From: Pinibacter soli
Lineage (GTDB): Bacteria > Bacteroidota > Bacteroidia > Chitinophagales > Chitinophagaceae
Assembly (NCBI RefSeq): GCF_029961145.1
Contig: NZ_JASBRG010000001.1
Location: 792,688-856,687, forward strand
Reading direction: 5' to 3'
Length of the DNA stretch: 64,000 nucleotides
Position numbers and translations under genes: made by a program. Below the pieces are notes generated by a model, which saw only the letters and a list, made by a program, of their open reading frames with translations, had not been told where the DNA came from and made no database searches. This document shows positions 33,171 through 42,368 of the stretch, piece after piece (positions within the stretch are counted from its first letter, which is position 1; each line of letters starts with the position of its first letter).

Positions 33171-35996
33171 CTAATGCGCTTCCAGCCAATTATCCCCAAC
33201 ACCCACTTCTGCAATTACCGGAACGCCATTCGGCAGCGGCATTGCGTCTTGCATGCATTCAAGGATCACAGGCTTAATGATCTCTACTTCGTCTTTTACA
33301 GCATCAAATACCAACTCATCATGCACTTGCAGGATCATTTTTGATCTAAAGTTTTTCTCTTTAAACGCCGAATGCACTTTCTTCATTGCCATTTTGATCA
33401 TGTCGGCGGCAGTTCCCTGGATAGGTGAGTTGATGGCGTTTCGCTCGGCAAAAGCGCGAACTGTAAAATTGGAGGAGCCGATATCACGCAACCACCGCTT
33501 GCGTCCCATCAGCGTTTCCACATAACCTTTTTCGCGTGCAAACTTTACGGTCTCATCCATGTATTTCGTAATGCCGTTGAATTCTTTTTTATAATTATCA
33601 ATGATCTCTTTCGCCTCTGTTCTGCTGATGCCAAGATTATCCGCAAGGCCGAATGCGCCTTGCCCGTAAATGATGCCGAAGTTTACGCTCTTGGCTTTGT
33701 AACGCATTTCTTTGGTAACGTCTGCTGCATCAACGCCATAAACTTTTGAGGCAGTAGCTGTGTGAATATCTATGCCGGACCTGAATGCTTCACACATGTT
33801 CTTGTCACCGCTTATGGCGGCAACAATGCGCAGTTCTATTTGCGAATAATCTGCACTGATCAGTACATGTTCTTCATTGCGTGGAATAAATGCTTTTCTT
33901 ATTTCGCGACCTCTGTCCGTGCGGATCGGAATGTTCTGAAGGTTGGGATTGGTGCTTGCCAATCTTCCCGTAACGGCAACGGCCTGCGCATATGAAGTGT
34001 GCACGCGACCTGTTTTGCGATTGATCATTTCAGGAAGGGCGTCTACATACGTCGATTTCAATTTTGTCAATTCGCGGTAGGCGAGAATGTCGTCTACAAT
34101 TTTATTTTGCGAAGCAAGTTTCAACAAAACGTCCTCGCCTGTTGCGTATTGGCCGGTACGTGTTTTCTTCGCTTTAGGATCAAGTTTTAATTTTTCAAAT
34201 AACACTTCACCCAATTGTTTTGGAGAAGATAAATTGAAACGAACGCCTGCCTGCTTATAAACGTTTTCTTCTGCTTCTTTGGCGAATTTGTCGAGCTCTT
34301 TGGAATATTCATTGAGGAAGTCAACGTCTATTTTCACGCCTTCAAACTCCATGTCAGTAAGCACTTTCACAAGCGGACTTTCTACTTCGCGGAAAACTTT
34401 CTCCACTTCTTTTTCTTTTAACAGTGGAACAAATGCATTTTTAAGTTGCAAAGTGATGTCTGCATCTTCACCTGCATACTCTTTGATTTTATCGAGCTCC
34501 ACATCGCGCATATTGGTTTGGCCTCTTCCCTTTTTACCAATGAGTTCTTCAATATGCACAGGTTCATAACCGAGATATTGCGCACTTAGCTGATCCATGC
34601 TGCGTTTTCCATCCGGTTCAATTACATAGTGCGCCAGCATGGTATCGAAAATTTCGCCTTTCAGCTCATGGCCATACCATTTCAATACTAGCAAATCATA
34701 TTTTATATTTTGACCCACCCATTTTTTTGATGCATCGTTGAACAGTGGTGCAAACTGTTGTAATATGGCTTTAGTTTGTTCCTGGTCTTTGGGGCATGCA
34801 ACGTAGTATGCCTCGGTTGGATTTATCGAAAAGCTTAATCCCACAAGCTCTACGTCATTTGCATCGAGTCCCGTAGTCTCTGAATCAAAACAAACCTCTT
34901 CTGCCGCGAGTAGCTTTTTTACCAACTCATCAATTTCGTTTGTGCCCTGCACTGCAATATATTCATGAGGCGTATTAAGAATATTTTTCCCAACGATAAC
35001 TTCCGTTTCTTTCTCTACCACTACCACTTCAGGTTTTGATACAGCATTGCCAAACAAATCGGTTTGCACACCAACAGTTGTTTTAGAAATAACAGTTGTT
35101 TCTTCATTAACAGCTACAGAAATTTCTTCACCCAAAATCCTTTTCATCACTGTCTTAAATTCAAGCTCACCAAACACTTCACGCAACGCATCTTTGTTCC
35201 ACTCTTTCAACTTGAAATCTTCTTCATGAAATTCAACAGGAACATTCGTGATAATGGTCGCCAGCTTTTTGCTCAAGATCGCATTCTCTTTTCCGTTGCG
35301 CACTTTTTCACCGAGAGCGCCTTTTATCTTGTCTGCATTCTCTAATACATTTTCCAGCGTACCATATTCTGCCAATAATTTCGCTGCTGTTTTTTCTCCC
35401 ACGCCCGCAATGCCCGGAATGTTATCCACCGCATCGCCCATTAAACCAAGTATGTCAATTACCTGGCTCACATCTTTAATGTTCCATTTTTCGCACACTT
35501 GCTCAGGCCCCATTATTTCCACATCGCCGCCCTGGTAGCCCGGTTTGTAGATCTTAATCTTTTCGCTTACGAGTTGCCCGTAATCTTTATCCGGTGTAAC
35601 CATGAAGACTTCGTAACCGGCGGCCGCAGCTTGCTTGCTTAATGTTCCTACAACATCATCAGCCTCAAAACCATCTACTTCAATGCAGGGAATATTGAAT
35701 CCTTTGATAATTCTTTTGATATCGGGAATGGCAATTATCAGGTCTTCCGGCGCTTCTTGCCTGTTCGCCTTATAGTCTGTAAAATCAGTATGCCTTTCGG
35801 TAGGCGCTTCGGTGTCGAAACACACGGCCATATGTGATGGCTTCTGATTGTTAATAAGTTCAAGTAATGTATTGGTGAAACCAAATTGTGCGTTGGTATT
35901 TTTTCCAGTTGATGTGATGCGCGGATTGCGGATCAATGCATAATAGGCACGAAAAATAAGTGCCATTGCGTCCAATAAAAAAACTTTCTTTTCCAT
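33171..35996 (-). CDS. polA: DNA polymerase I
   Basis: 941 residues, all three domains. N-terminal 5'-3' exonuclease about 1-290 (LLDAMALIFRAYYAL; EADDVVGTLSKQA; LMGDAVDNIPGIAGVGEKTA). 3'-5' exonuclease about 345-530, apparently active (VCFDSETTGLDAN; the DEDD-type acids are in place). Polymerase about 560-941: motif A DYSQIELRI, motif B RYKAKSVNFGIIYG, motif C QVHDELVFD. It fills gaps in excision repair and removes Okazaki primers. Its start lies 18 bp from a B-type inverted repeat in the divergent gap. A 50-residue linker (about 295-345) joins the nuclease and proofreading domains. Confidence 0.97.
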   Translation of the reverse strand: MEKKVFLLDAMALIFRAYYALIRNPRITSTGKNTNAQFGFTNTLLELINNQKPSHMAVCFDTEAPTERHTDFTDYKANRQEAPEDLIIAIPDIKRIIKGFNIPCIEVDGFEADDVVGTLSKQAAAAGYEVFMVTPDKDYGQLVSEKIKIYKPGYQGGDVEIMGPEQVCEKWNIKDVSQVIDILGLMGDAVDNIPGIAGVGEKTAAKLLAEYGTLENVLENADKIKGALGEKVRNGKENAILSKKLATIITNVPVEFHEEDFKLKEWNKDALREVFGELEFKTVMKRILGEEISVAVNEETTVISKTTVGVQTDLFGNAVSKPEVVVVEKETEVIVGKNILNTPHEYIAVQGTNEIDELVKKLLAAEEVCFDSETTGLDANDVELVGLSFSINPTEAYYVACPKDQEQTKAILQQFAPLFNDASKKWVGQNIKYDLLVLKWYGHELKGEIFDTMLAHYVIEPDGKRSMDQLSAQYLGYEPVHIEELIGKKGRGQTNMRDVELDKIKEYAGEDADITLQLKNAFVPLLKEKEVEKVFREVESPLVKVLTDMEFEGVKIDVDFLNEYSKELDKFAKEAEENVYKQAGVRFNLSSPKQLGEVLFEKLKLDPKAKKTRTGQYATGEDVLLKLASQNKIVDDILAYRELTKLKSTYVDALPEMINRKTGRVHTSYAQAVAVTGRLASTNPNLQNIPIRTDRGREIRKAFIPRNEEHVLISADYSQIELRIVAAISGDKNMCEAFRSGIDIHTATASKVYGVDAADVTKEMRYKAKSVNFGIIYGQGAFGLADNLGISRTEAKEIIDNYKKEFNGITKYMDETVKFAREKGYVETLMGRKRWLRDIGSSNFTVRAFAERNAINSPIQGTAADMIKMAMKKVHSAFKEKNFRSKMILQVHDELVFDAVKDEVEIIKPVILECMQDAMPLPNGVPVIAEVGVGDNWLEAH

Positions 35997-36013
35997 TTCG
36001 CTAAGGTAGAGAA

Positions 36014-36145
36014 AGAACGCAGATTGTCAAGATTAGTTAAGATTTTGATTGTGGTACAACGCCAGATGTACAGTGTACTTTGGTCAATACAGGCGCTAAA
36101 ATTTAAAAATCTTATCAATCATGATAATCTTGACAATCTGCGCTC
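36014..36145. repeat. hyphenated inverted repeat, 9-9-10-nt period, second sequence type
   Basis: Left arm 36015-36046 (AACGCAGAT, TGTCAAGAT, TAGTTAAGAT); right arm 36106-36145 complementary (ATCTTATCA, ATCATGATA, ATCTTGACA, ATCTGCGCT). Same 9-9-10 phasing as the repeat at 25897 but different words. It lies between divergent genes, so it is not simply a terminator. Confidence 0.88.
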
Positions 36146-36198
36146 TCTCTACTATATTTACCCGCTTTTTAATTAAAACCCTTTTCAACCCTTCTAAA

Positions 36199-36795
36199 AT
36201 GAAAAAGATTATCCTTTCCTTATGTACTGCATTTATTGCAGTTAGTTCTTTCGCGCAAGATGCAGATCGCACTTACAAACCATTTAAAGTTGATGTTACT
36301 ACCGGCGTTTCCATATTGCAAGGTTCCGGAACGAATATTGGTTTTCCATTTGCCATTGAGCCCAAATACGCTGTACTGGAGCAACTGGCTGTAGGTATCC
36401 GTTGGGAGGGACTTATGGGCCTCCACAACATTTATTCAGATGTTGACAACAGTTCCGAAGCCGATGTAACGTTTGGCTCATCTTACATTGCGACGGCTGA
36501 TTATTATTTAAACAATAACACGTTCAGACCATATGTAGGTGCTGGTCTGGGAATGTACAAAACAGGCAAGATCACCTACAAAGACCCCGAAGATAACACC
36601 CACGACTATAATGCACCTAAACCAAGCAGCTTTGGAGGCATGCTACGTGCCGGGTTTGAAGTAACGCATTTCAGAATGGGCCTGGAATACAATTTTGTGA
36701 ACAACACATTCGTGAGCCCATACACTAACAAAGACATAAAAAGCGGCTACTTCTCTATCAAAGTAGGTGTGCATATTGGTGGCGGCAAATACTAG
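36199..36795 (+). CDS. outer-membrane beta-barrel protein (OmpW/OmpA-barrel type)
   Basis: 198 residues starting at MKKIILSL (36199); 26 upstream codons are open but come from the inverted repeat. Signal peptide about 1-20 (VSSFAQ). The mature part is a run of ~8 amphipathic strands (FKVDVTTGVSILQGSG; LAVGIRWEGLMGL; FGSSYIATADYYLNN; FRPYVGAGLGMYKTG; GMLRAGFEVTHFRMGLEYNF; GYFSIKVGVHIGGGKY) with the standard Bacteroidota outer-membrane barrel pattern YVGAGLG and LRAGFE. Probably a small eight-stranded barrel. Function not inferable. Confidence 0.85.
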   Translation: MKKIILSLCTAFIAVSSFAQDADRTYKPFKVDVTTGVSILQGSGTNIGFPFAIEPKYAVLEQLAVGIRWEGLMGLHNIYSDVDNSSEADVTFGSSYIATADYYLNNNTFRPYVGAGLGMYKTGKITYKDPEDNTHDYNAPKPSSFGGMLRAGFEVTHFRMGLEYNFVNNTFVSPYTNKDIKSGYFSIKVGVHIGGGKY

Positions 36796-36800
36796 AGAGA

Positions 36801-36879
36801 CGGAACGCAGATTATCATGATTGATCAAGATTTTTATCTAGTCATAAGAGTCTTAACGATCATGAAAATCTGCGTTCCT
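36801..36879. repeat. hyphenated inverted repeat, 9-9-10-nt period
   Basis: Left arm 36803-36835 (AACGCAGAT, TATCATGAT, TGATCAAGAT); right arm 36851-36879 complementary with a short spacer. It lies between convergent genes and ends 5 bp before the permease stop. Confidence 0.8.
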
Positions 36880-36883
36880 TTTC

Positions 36884-38194
36884 TTACAGAACCGCGTTCA
36901 GTATCAGCACTCCAACCAACCCCAGCACGCTTACAATTGTTTCCATCAGCGACCATGAAGCGAATGTTTGTTTTAGGCTAAGATTAAAATACTCTTTGAA
37001 CATCCAGAAGCCGGTGTCATTTACGTGAGAAAACATTAAACTGCCTGCGCCAACTGATAAGACCATTAACTCCGGTTTTGCCTGACCATGTAAAACCAAC
37101 GGCGCTACAATACCTGCAGCTGTGAGACCGGCAACGGTTGCCGAGCCTAGCGTTATTCGTATCAAAGCGGCAACGAGCCATCCGGCAATGAGCGGCGAGA
37201 AATTATATTGTGACGCGATTTTGGTTATGTAATCTCCAGCGCCGCTTGTAGTAAGCACTTCTTTAAAGGCTCCGCCAGCAGCGATGATCATCATGATTAT
37301 GGCAATCCCCGCAATAGCGTCTGTAAACAATTGCATGGTGGATTGCATGTTCCTTCCCCGCTTAATGCCCAACCAGTAACCGCTGGCAACCGATGCAATC
37401 AACAACGCAAACACAGGATCACTTATAGCTTTACATACTTTGAAAAAACTAGTTTCAGGTGCCACAAATGTTAGCAACAACGATGGCATGGCAATTAACA
37501 AGACAGGCAACAACGCGATGATAAAACTGGTGGAAACCGGAGGAATGTCGCCCGGCGTTTGCCAATTTGTTTTTGCATCTTCCTTTAAAACAATCTGAAG
37601 ATTTTTAAACCTGCTGCCGAAAATAGGACCAGCAATGGCAACGATGGGCACGGCGAGTATTAAACCATAGAGCATTGTTTTACCAACGTCTGCCTTAAAA
37701 ATGGAAGCCAGTCCAACAGGCCCGGGATGCGGAGGTAAGAACCCATGTGTAACTGATAGCGAGGCCGCCATTGGTATCGCAATAAATAACAAATTTTTCC
37801 TCGCAGCTTTTGCGATCGAGAAAACAAGCGGTACCAAAATCACAAAGCCGGCATTGTAAAAGAGTGTAATACCAACGAGAAACCCGGTTGATAAAACGGC
37901 CCACTGAATATAGCGTTCGCCAAAAACTTTTATAAGCGTGTTGCTTATTTGTTGCGCCGCGCCGCTTACTTCCAGCATTTTTCCCAATATCGCGCCGAGA
38001 CAAAGCACGAGTGCCATGCCTCCTAATGTACTGCCAACGCCGTTTTGCAAAGCCAGCAATACTTTATCAAACGGCATTTTTAATGCAAGCCCAACCAATA
38101 TTGCCACAATCAGCAATGCTATGAACGGACTTATTTTTTTAAGGGTGAGAAACAGTAGTAAAATGATTCCGAGGAATATGATGAGTAATGGCAT
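36884..38194 (-). CDS. GntP-family gluconate:H+ symporter
   Basis: 436 residues from the ATG at 38194; the open frame continues to 38275, but those codons come from an inverted-repeat arm. About 12 hydrophobic helices span the chain, typical of GntP permeases (PLLIIFLGIILLLFLTLKKI at the start; HGFLPPHPGPVGLASIF; GAGSLMFSHVNDTGFWMFKEYF, the family's conserved C-terminal motif). It imports gluconate or a related aldonate with protons. It follows the kinase gene at 38348-39820 on the same strand, forming a two-gene uptake-and-phosphorylation unit. Substrate inferred from family and neighbour. Confidence 0.92.
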   Translation of the reverse strand: MPLLIIFLGIILLLFLTLKKISPFIALLIVAILVGLALKMPFDKVLLALQNGVGSTLGGMALVLCLGAILGKMLEVSGAAQQISNTLIKVFGERYIQWAVLSTGFLVGITLFYNAGFVILVPLVFSIAKAARKNLLFIAIPMAASLSVTHGFLPPHPGPVGLASIFKADVGKTMLYGLILAVPIVAIAGPIFGSRFKNLQIVLKEDAKTNWQTPGDIPPVSTSFIIALLPVLLIAMPSLLLTFVAPETSFFKVCKAISDPVFALLIASVASGYWLGIKRGRNMQSTMQLFTDAIAGIAIIMMIIAAGGAFKEVLTTSGAGDYITKIASQYNFSPLIAGWLVAALIRITLGSATVAGLTAAGIVAPLVLHGQAKPELMVLSVGAGSLMFSHVNDTGFWMFKEYFNLSLKQTFASWSLMETIVSVLGLVGVLILNAVL

Positions 38195-38200
38195 AGATCC

Positions 38201-38361
38201 AATTTGAAAATTTGAGGATTTGAAAATTTGAAAATGCCTGAGTGTTGCGGTTCGTGAAGACACGAACCACGGCAACCGGCAACTGCTCCCGGATATTTGA
38301 GGAGTATATTAAAAAATAAAAAGTAGCACAGATTGATTTTCAAATCCTCAGATTTTCAAAT
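38201..38361. repeat. hyphenated inverted repeat, 8-nt period (AATTTGAA units)
   Basis: Left arm 38201-38235 has AATTTGAA, AATTTGAG, GATTTGAA, AATTTGAA in phase, the same words as at 23561. Right arm 38335-38361 is complementary and abuts the kinase stop. Confidence 0.88.
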
Positions 38362-39820
38362 TATCATATAGCTTATCGAAAATCAAAAACTGTTTCGCAT
38401 ACACCTCCGCTGCGCTTGCATCCGGCAAATACTCTTTGTCGTCTGCAGGAAGAAGCTTCTTTACGTCTTCGATGTTGTTGATCGTTTCTGTGGCGAGCAT
38501 GGCCATGCAAACAGCACCGAACGCCGAGGCATCGGCAGCAGCGTTTACTGTTATTTTTTTCTGTAAAATATTGGCCATCATCTGCATCCACACACTACTT
38601 TGAATAAAGCCACCAGAGGCATGAATTCTACTGATGGCTCCAAAGTTTTCTTCGAGAATTTTCACCAGCTGTGCAAAGGCAAAACAAATACCCTCCGCAA
38701 CCGCACGCATGAAATGTGCCTGCGAGTGTTTGGCCGTCACGCCAACAAACGCTCCTTTCGCGTCTGCATCCCACACAGGAGCCCGCTCACCATAAAAGTA
38801 GGGCAAACAAACAAGTCCCTCTGCACCGGCAGGAATTTTGCCAACCGCTTCGAAGAACTTATTAAAATCGTTTTCTTGAATGTCTTTATCCTGCAGCATT
38901 TGCTCCATCCACCATTTTAAAACGATACCGCCATTGTTGATGGCCCCGCCGCTCACATAGTAGTCGTCATTCAAAATATAAGTGAATAGCCTTTCTTTAT
39001 CATCTGTTGTAGACGAGCGCACTGTCTGCCGAATGGCGCCACTGGTTCCTATTGTAAGTGCAACTTCTCCTTGCGCAATGGCTCCGCTTCCAAGATTCGC
39101 CAGGCACCCGTCGCTGGCACCGGGAACGAACGGCGTTTGAGCATCTATATCCCATTGTTGGCAAAACTTTTGCTGCAAGCCCTTTACAATAAGCAAAGGT
39201 GAAACCGGTTCTGATAATTTTGTTTCATCTATACCTGCAAACTTCAATGCCTCCCTGCTCCAGGTAAGCGTGTGAATATTGAACAGACCGGTTGCCGAAG
39301 CGATGGAATGATCGATGATAAACCTGCCGAACAATTTATAAAAAATATATTCTTTTATGGAAATGAATTTGTGTGCCGCCGCGAACAGCGCAGGATCGTT
39401 ATCCCTTATCCAGCTTATTTTACAGAGCGGCGTCATTGGGTGCAGCGGTGTGCCTGTTTGTTCAAATATTGTTTTGCCTTCGGGCGACTGCTGAAGCTTT
39501 TTCGCGTAGGCAAGGCTTCTGTTATCGGCCCATGTCCACAGGGTTGATAAAGCATTTCCCTGTTCATCCACCACCACGAGGCTATGCATTGCCGAGCTGA
39601 AACTTACTGCGGCCAAAGTTCCTTTGCCTTTCATAAACTCCGTTACCTGCTGCATTAGCCGGCACATAGCCTGAAAAATTTCATCGGCATCTTGTTCGAC
39701 CCCTTCAATTTTTTCTTTTTTATACCCTTCTTTATAAGTGATAATTACTTTGCCAGAAGCTTCGCAAGCAATTGCTTTCGTGTGTGTTGTGCCAATGTCT
39801 ATGCCTATAAAGTATTGCAT
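38348..39820 (-). CDS. FGGY-family sugar kinase, probably gluconokinase
   Basis: 490 residues, starting MQYFIGIDIGTTHTKAI at 39820 (twelve extra upstream codons are open but not trusted). FGGY_N about 1-240: phosphate-1 motif DIGTTHTK, DxAD-like LWTWADNRS, and the substrate-site stretch GTPLHPMTPLCKISWIRDND, which is typical of gluconate-type members. FGGY_C about 250-450: GEVALTIGTSGAIR and GGAINNGGIVLKWW, FGGY-type YFYGERAPVWD and the adenine-side GGFIQSSVWMQMMAN. It phosphorylates gluconate to 6-phosphogluconate using ATP; the assignment relies on the GntP neighbour downstream. Confidence 0.9.
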   Translation of the reverse strand: MQYFIGIDIGTTHTKAIACEASGKVIITYKEGYKKEKIEGVEQDADEIFQAMCRLMQQVTEFMKGKGTLAAVSFSSAMHSLVVVDEQGNALSTLWTWADNRSLAYAKKLQQSPEGKTIFEQTGTPLHPMTPLCKISWIRDNDPALFAAAHKFISIKEYIFYKLFGRFIIDHSIASATGLFNIHTLTWSREALKFAGIDETKLSEPVSPLLIVKGLQQKFCQQWDIDAQTPFVPGASDGCLANLGSGAIAQGEVALTIGTSGAIRQTVRSSTTDDKERLFTYILNDDYYVSGGAINNGGIVLKWWMEQMLQDKDIQENDFNKFFEAVGKIPAGAEGLVCLPYFYGERAPVWDADAKGAFVGVTAKHSQAHFMRAVAEGICFAFAQLVKILEENFGAISRIHASGGFIQSSVWMQMMANILQKKITVNAAADASAFGAVCMAMLATETINNIEDVKKLLPADDKEYLPDASAAEVYAKQFLIFDKLYDNLKI

Positions 39821-40250
39821 ATGTGATAAGATGTGCTTTCCGAAAATACGGAACATTTCCCCAAAAATGACTATGGCACAGGGATTGCGAATATCATTGG
39901 CAACAATAGTTTTTTAAGCCAAATACAATATCTGCAGGGAAAAACGTTATTAAACAAACGTATTAAATGAAAATTATATGAAACATGCACACAAGCCATT
40001 CATAGCCTGGCTTTTCATCTCGCTCGCGGTTTTGTATGTGGTGATGGCTCTTTTAATGAGTTAGGCTCATTAAATCTGAACTGATCCGCAGCTATATCTT
40101 TCCCGCCATAACAGAAGCTTCAATAAAAGAAGTCAAAAGGAAAAATTCAAAATTCAAAAAAGGGTATTCAATACCTCTAAGCCTTTTTTTGACTTTTTCC
40201 TATTTATTTTTTATTTCTGGTTTCCCAATACTTTTGTGAAAACACAATCA
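39821..40250. other. intergenic region with one tiny ORF
   Basis: Divergent gap between the kinase and the SelW-like gene. It holds the 28-residue ORF (39978-40064). Otherwise AT-rich; no perfect -7 box found (TATTGTTG on the minus strand is one mismatch off). Confidence 0.4.
39978..40064 (+). CDS. 28-residue single-span membrane microprotein
   Basis: ATG at 39978, TAG at 40062-40064. A short basic N-terminus (MKHAHKP) is followed by one hydrophobic helix (FIAWLFISLAVLYVVMALLM). The pattern fits the small single-span membrane proteins that bacteria often encode between larger genes. No homolog recognised. It could be chance in an AT-rich stretch, but the basic-then-hydrophobic layout and clean stop support it. 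Confidence 0.4.
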   Translation: MKHAHKPFIAWLFISLAVLYVVMALLMS

Positions 40251-40538
40251 ATGAAACCTGTTGTCTCAATAGAATATTGCCCTAAATGCGGATGGCTTAT
40301 GCGAAGCGCCTATATGGCGCAGGAACTGTTGACTACTTTTAACGATGACCTGAAAGGTGTGCTGCTGGCGCCTTCGGAAATTAGCGGCCGATTCATCATT
40401 TCTATCAACGATGAAAAAATATTTGACAGAAAAGAACAGGGACGTTTTCCCGAAATAAAAGAACTCAAGCAGCTGGTTCGCGATGTTGTAAATCCCGATA
40501 AGAGTTTGGGGCATTCGGATAGGAAAATAACTGAGTAA
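40251..40538 (+). CDS. SelT/SelW/SelH (Rdx)-family thioredoxin-like protein
   Basis: 95 residues from the ATG at 40251; an in-frame GTG at 40236 would add five. The start MKPVVSIEYCPKCGW with C10-x-x-C13 and the following helix (MRSAYMAQELLTTF) are the family signature: a CxxC (CxxU in selenoproteins) redox centre in a thioredoxin-like fold. The middle PSEISGRFIISINDEKIFDRK and the final PEIKELKQLVRDV also fit. Both positions are Cys, so selenocysteine is not needed. It probably acts in cytoplasmic redox control. Its last three codons and stop come from an inverted-repeat arm. Confidence 0.9.
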   Translation: MKPVVSIEYCPKCGWLMRSAYMAQELLTTFNDDLKGVLLAPSEISGRFIISINDEKIFDRKEQGRFPEIKELKQLVRDVVNPDKSLGHSDRKITE

Positions 40539-40607
40539 CTGAATGACTGAATAACTGAGTGTTTGACAATGTGAGTTCCTTCGCATATGAAACATTCAGT
40601 TATTCGG
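40525..40607. repeat. hyphenated inverted repeat, 8-nt period (ATAACTGA units)
   Basis: Left arm 40526-40566 has ATAACTGA, GTAACTGA, ATGACTGA, ATAACTGA, GTGTTTGA in phase and includes the stop of the SelW-like gene. Right arm 40593-40607 is a shorter complement. Confidence 0.8.
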
Positions 40608-40623
40608 CATTGTCTCTTCGGTT

Positions 40624-40662
40624 ATTGGCCTTATTAATTATTCTTTATTAATTATTAATTAC
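40624..40662. repeat. 7-nt-periodic array (TTATTAA units)
   Basis: Five in-phase TTATTAA-type units ending TTACCCT, just before the stop at 40664. No clear opposite arm; it may be a half element. Confidence 0.6.
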
Positions 40663-40663
40663 C

Positions 40664-40858
40664 CTACGCTGCCTTATCTCTCGTGCTGCGTATAAGAGCT
40701 ATTCCGGAGAAAAAGAAAACAACTCCTAAAATAGAATAGGTAAATATTTCCTTCACATTATGTGTATTGGAGCCACCGTTCATGAAATTCATCGCGGCCA
40801 TAATTAAACCAATGATACCCAGTACAGTGAGTATGATTCCGAAGACTCTCTTTTCCAT
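40664..40858 (-). CDS. small two-helix membrane protein
   Basis: 64 residues: one hydrophobic helix (VFGIILTVLGIIGLIMAAMNF), a Gly/Asn loop, then a second (FTYSILGVVFFFSGIALI) and a basic end (RSTRDKAA). Typical small inner-membrane protein of the type frequent in Bacteroidota. Function unknown. It converges on the SelW-like gene. Confidence 0.72.
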   Translation of the reverse strand: MEKRVFGIILTVLGIIGLIMAAMNFMNGGSNTHNVKEIFTYSILGVVFFFSGIALIRSTRDKAA

Positions 40859-41036
40859 GGTTTTATTTTAGATGAATGACAGCAAAGGATGTGCCTCGGG
40901 GAAAGATGTTGCTGGTATTGCTTTTTATAAATCGCTATAACGATTAAGAACATCGAAAGATAAAGCTACCTTCGCCCTTTCCAAGTCGTTACCCTTACTC
41001 TTCCCATGTTGCCTGTGACGTTTGTAAAAACACACA

Positions 41037-42254
41037 ATGCAAAAACACATAATTTTAGGATTGCTCCTGACAATTAAATTGGTTTCCTGCTTCGCGCAAA
41101 GCGATCTACATGCACCTCCTTTTATCAGAGTCTGTTTAAATAGAATAAAAAATCCCAAGGCGCTGGATTCATTCTTTTTGAAATTGAACGGACTTGAAAA
41201 AGAAAGAAGAGACCAAATCAATATTGTTCATATTGGTGATTCACATTTGCAGGCGGGCTTCATAAGCAAAGAAATAAGGCAAGGCCTTCAACAAAGATTC
41301 GGCAATGCTGGCCGCGGTTTGATCTTTCCTTACGCAATGGCTAAAAGCAACGGCCCCGATGATATAGCAAGCGCTTCAACTATTCAATGGAACTACAATC
41401 GACTTGCACATCCTGAAATTCCGTTAGCAACCGGGATCTCAGGATTTTGTATATCTACAGAAAATGCACAGGGAACGTTGTCCGTTTCCGTGAAGAATAC
41501 CACATTTTCTAATCTTCAGTTGTTTTTCATTAGAGATAACTCTACAAAAAATGCCTTGTATTCAACAAATAACGGCAACGGAGGTATAGTAGATATTGCA
41601 TCTGATACTTTTACAACCGCTCCAATCAAAATAAAACTATACCAACCTGCCAATAAATTCACATTTATATTTCCCCCTGAAGTGAATAGAAATACATCAA
41701 CATATTTCCATGGCTTATCTGTAACGTTGGACTCGCCCGGAATTATTTATCATAACATTGGTGTAAATGGTGCCCGTTTTAATAGCTATGTACAGAGTAA
41801 ATATTTCTTCGACGAACTGTCATATTTATCCGGCGACCTTTATATCGTTTCCCTTGGTACAAATGAGGCGCAAAATCCTTCTTTATCTCCAGAAGAGTTT
41901 GAACGTGACTTAACGGCATTCTATGACCAAATAAAAAAAATTGATCCTAATGCGATTGTTTTGCTCACAACACCTGCAAGTTCTTTTTATAAAAATACTT
42001 CTGTAAATACCAAGATTGAAATGATAAGAAATTGCATCATTTCATTTGCAGAAAAACACACGCTTCCATATTGGGACCTTTTTGAAATTTCATGTGGAAA
42101 TTCAGCCCGGTATTGGCGAACTGCTGATCTTATGGCTGCCGACGGCGTACACTACAACAACAAAGGATATGCTTTACAGGGGCAGTTATTTCTCCAGGCA
42201 TTATTGAAAAGTTATTACGATTTCCGCGGTGCCATTTCTGCGACCAACAAATGA
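41037..42254 (+). CDS. secreted SGNH/GDSL hydrolase-family protein (esterase or acetyltransferase)
   Basis: 405 residues; signal peptide about 1-21 (VSCFAQ). SGNH blocks are complete: block I HIGDSHLQAG with nucleophile S69, block II GVNGARF, block III SLGTNEAQN, block V DGVHYNNKG with D369 and H372. A ~190-residue beta-rich insertion lies between blocks I and II. Such proteins pair with MBOAT transporters in polysaccharide and peptidoglycan O-acetylation, as acetyl acceptors or donors. The MBOAT gene lies opposite and convergent (42369-43838), and a second SGNH protein follows, so this protein probably belongs to that system. Transferase or esterase activity is not decided by sequence. Confidence 0.87.
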   Translation: MQKHIILGLLLTIKLVSCFAQSDLHAPPFIRVCLNRIKNPKALDSFFLKLNGLEKERRDQINIVHIGDSHLQAGFISKEIRQGLQQRFGNAGRGLIFPYAMAKSNGPDDIASASTIQWNYNRLAHPEIPLATGISGFCISTENAQGTLSVSVKNTTFSNLQLFFIRDNSTKNALYSTNNGNGGIVDIASDTFTTAPIKIKLYQPANKFTFIFPPEVNRNTSTYFHGLSVTLDSPGIIYHNIGVNGARFNSYVQSKYFFDELSYLSGDLYIVSLGTNEAQNPSLSPEEFERDLTAFYDQIKKIDPNAIVLLTTPASSFYKNTSVNTKIEMIRNCIISFAEKHTLPYWDLFEISCGNSARYWRTADLMAADGVHYNNKGYALQGQLFLQALLKSYYDFRGAISATNK

Positions 42255-42368
42255 CATCTGGAAGCCCAGCCCATGTAGTAAAGTAATTCGAATTTTAAAA
42301 TATTATTGTCCTCGCCCGCTGTCCCGCAACGGGCAAAGCCACCAACATTTAACTAATAACGCTGGGTT

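Noticed and set aside
38195..38275. N-terminal extension of the GntP permease
   Set aside because: Translation of the AATTTGAA repeat arm; the family start is the Met at 38194.
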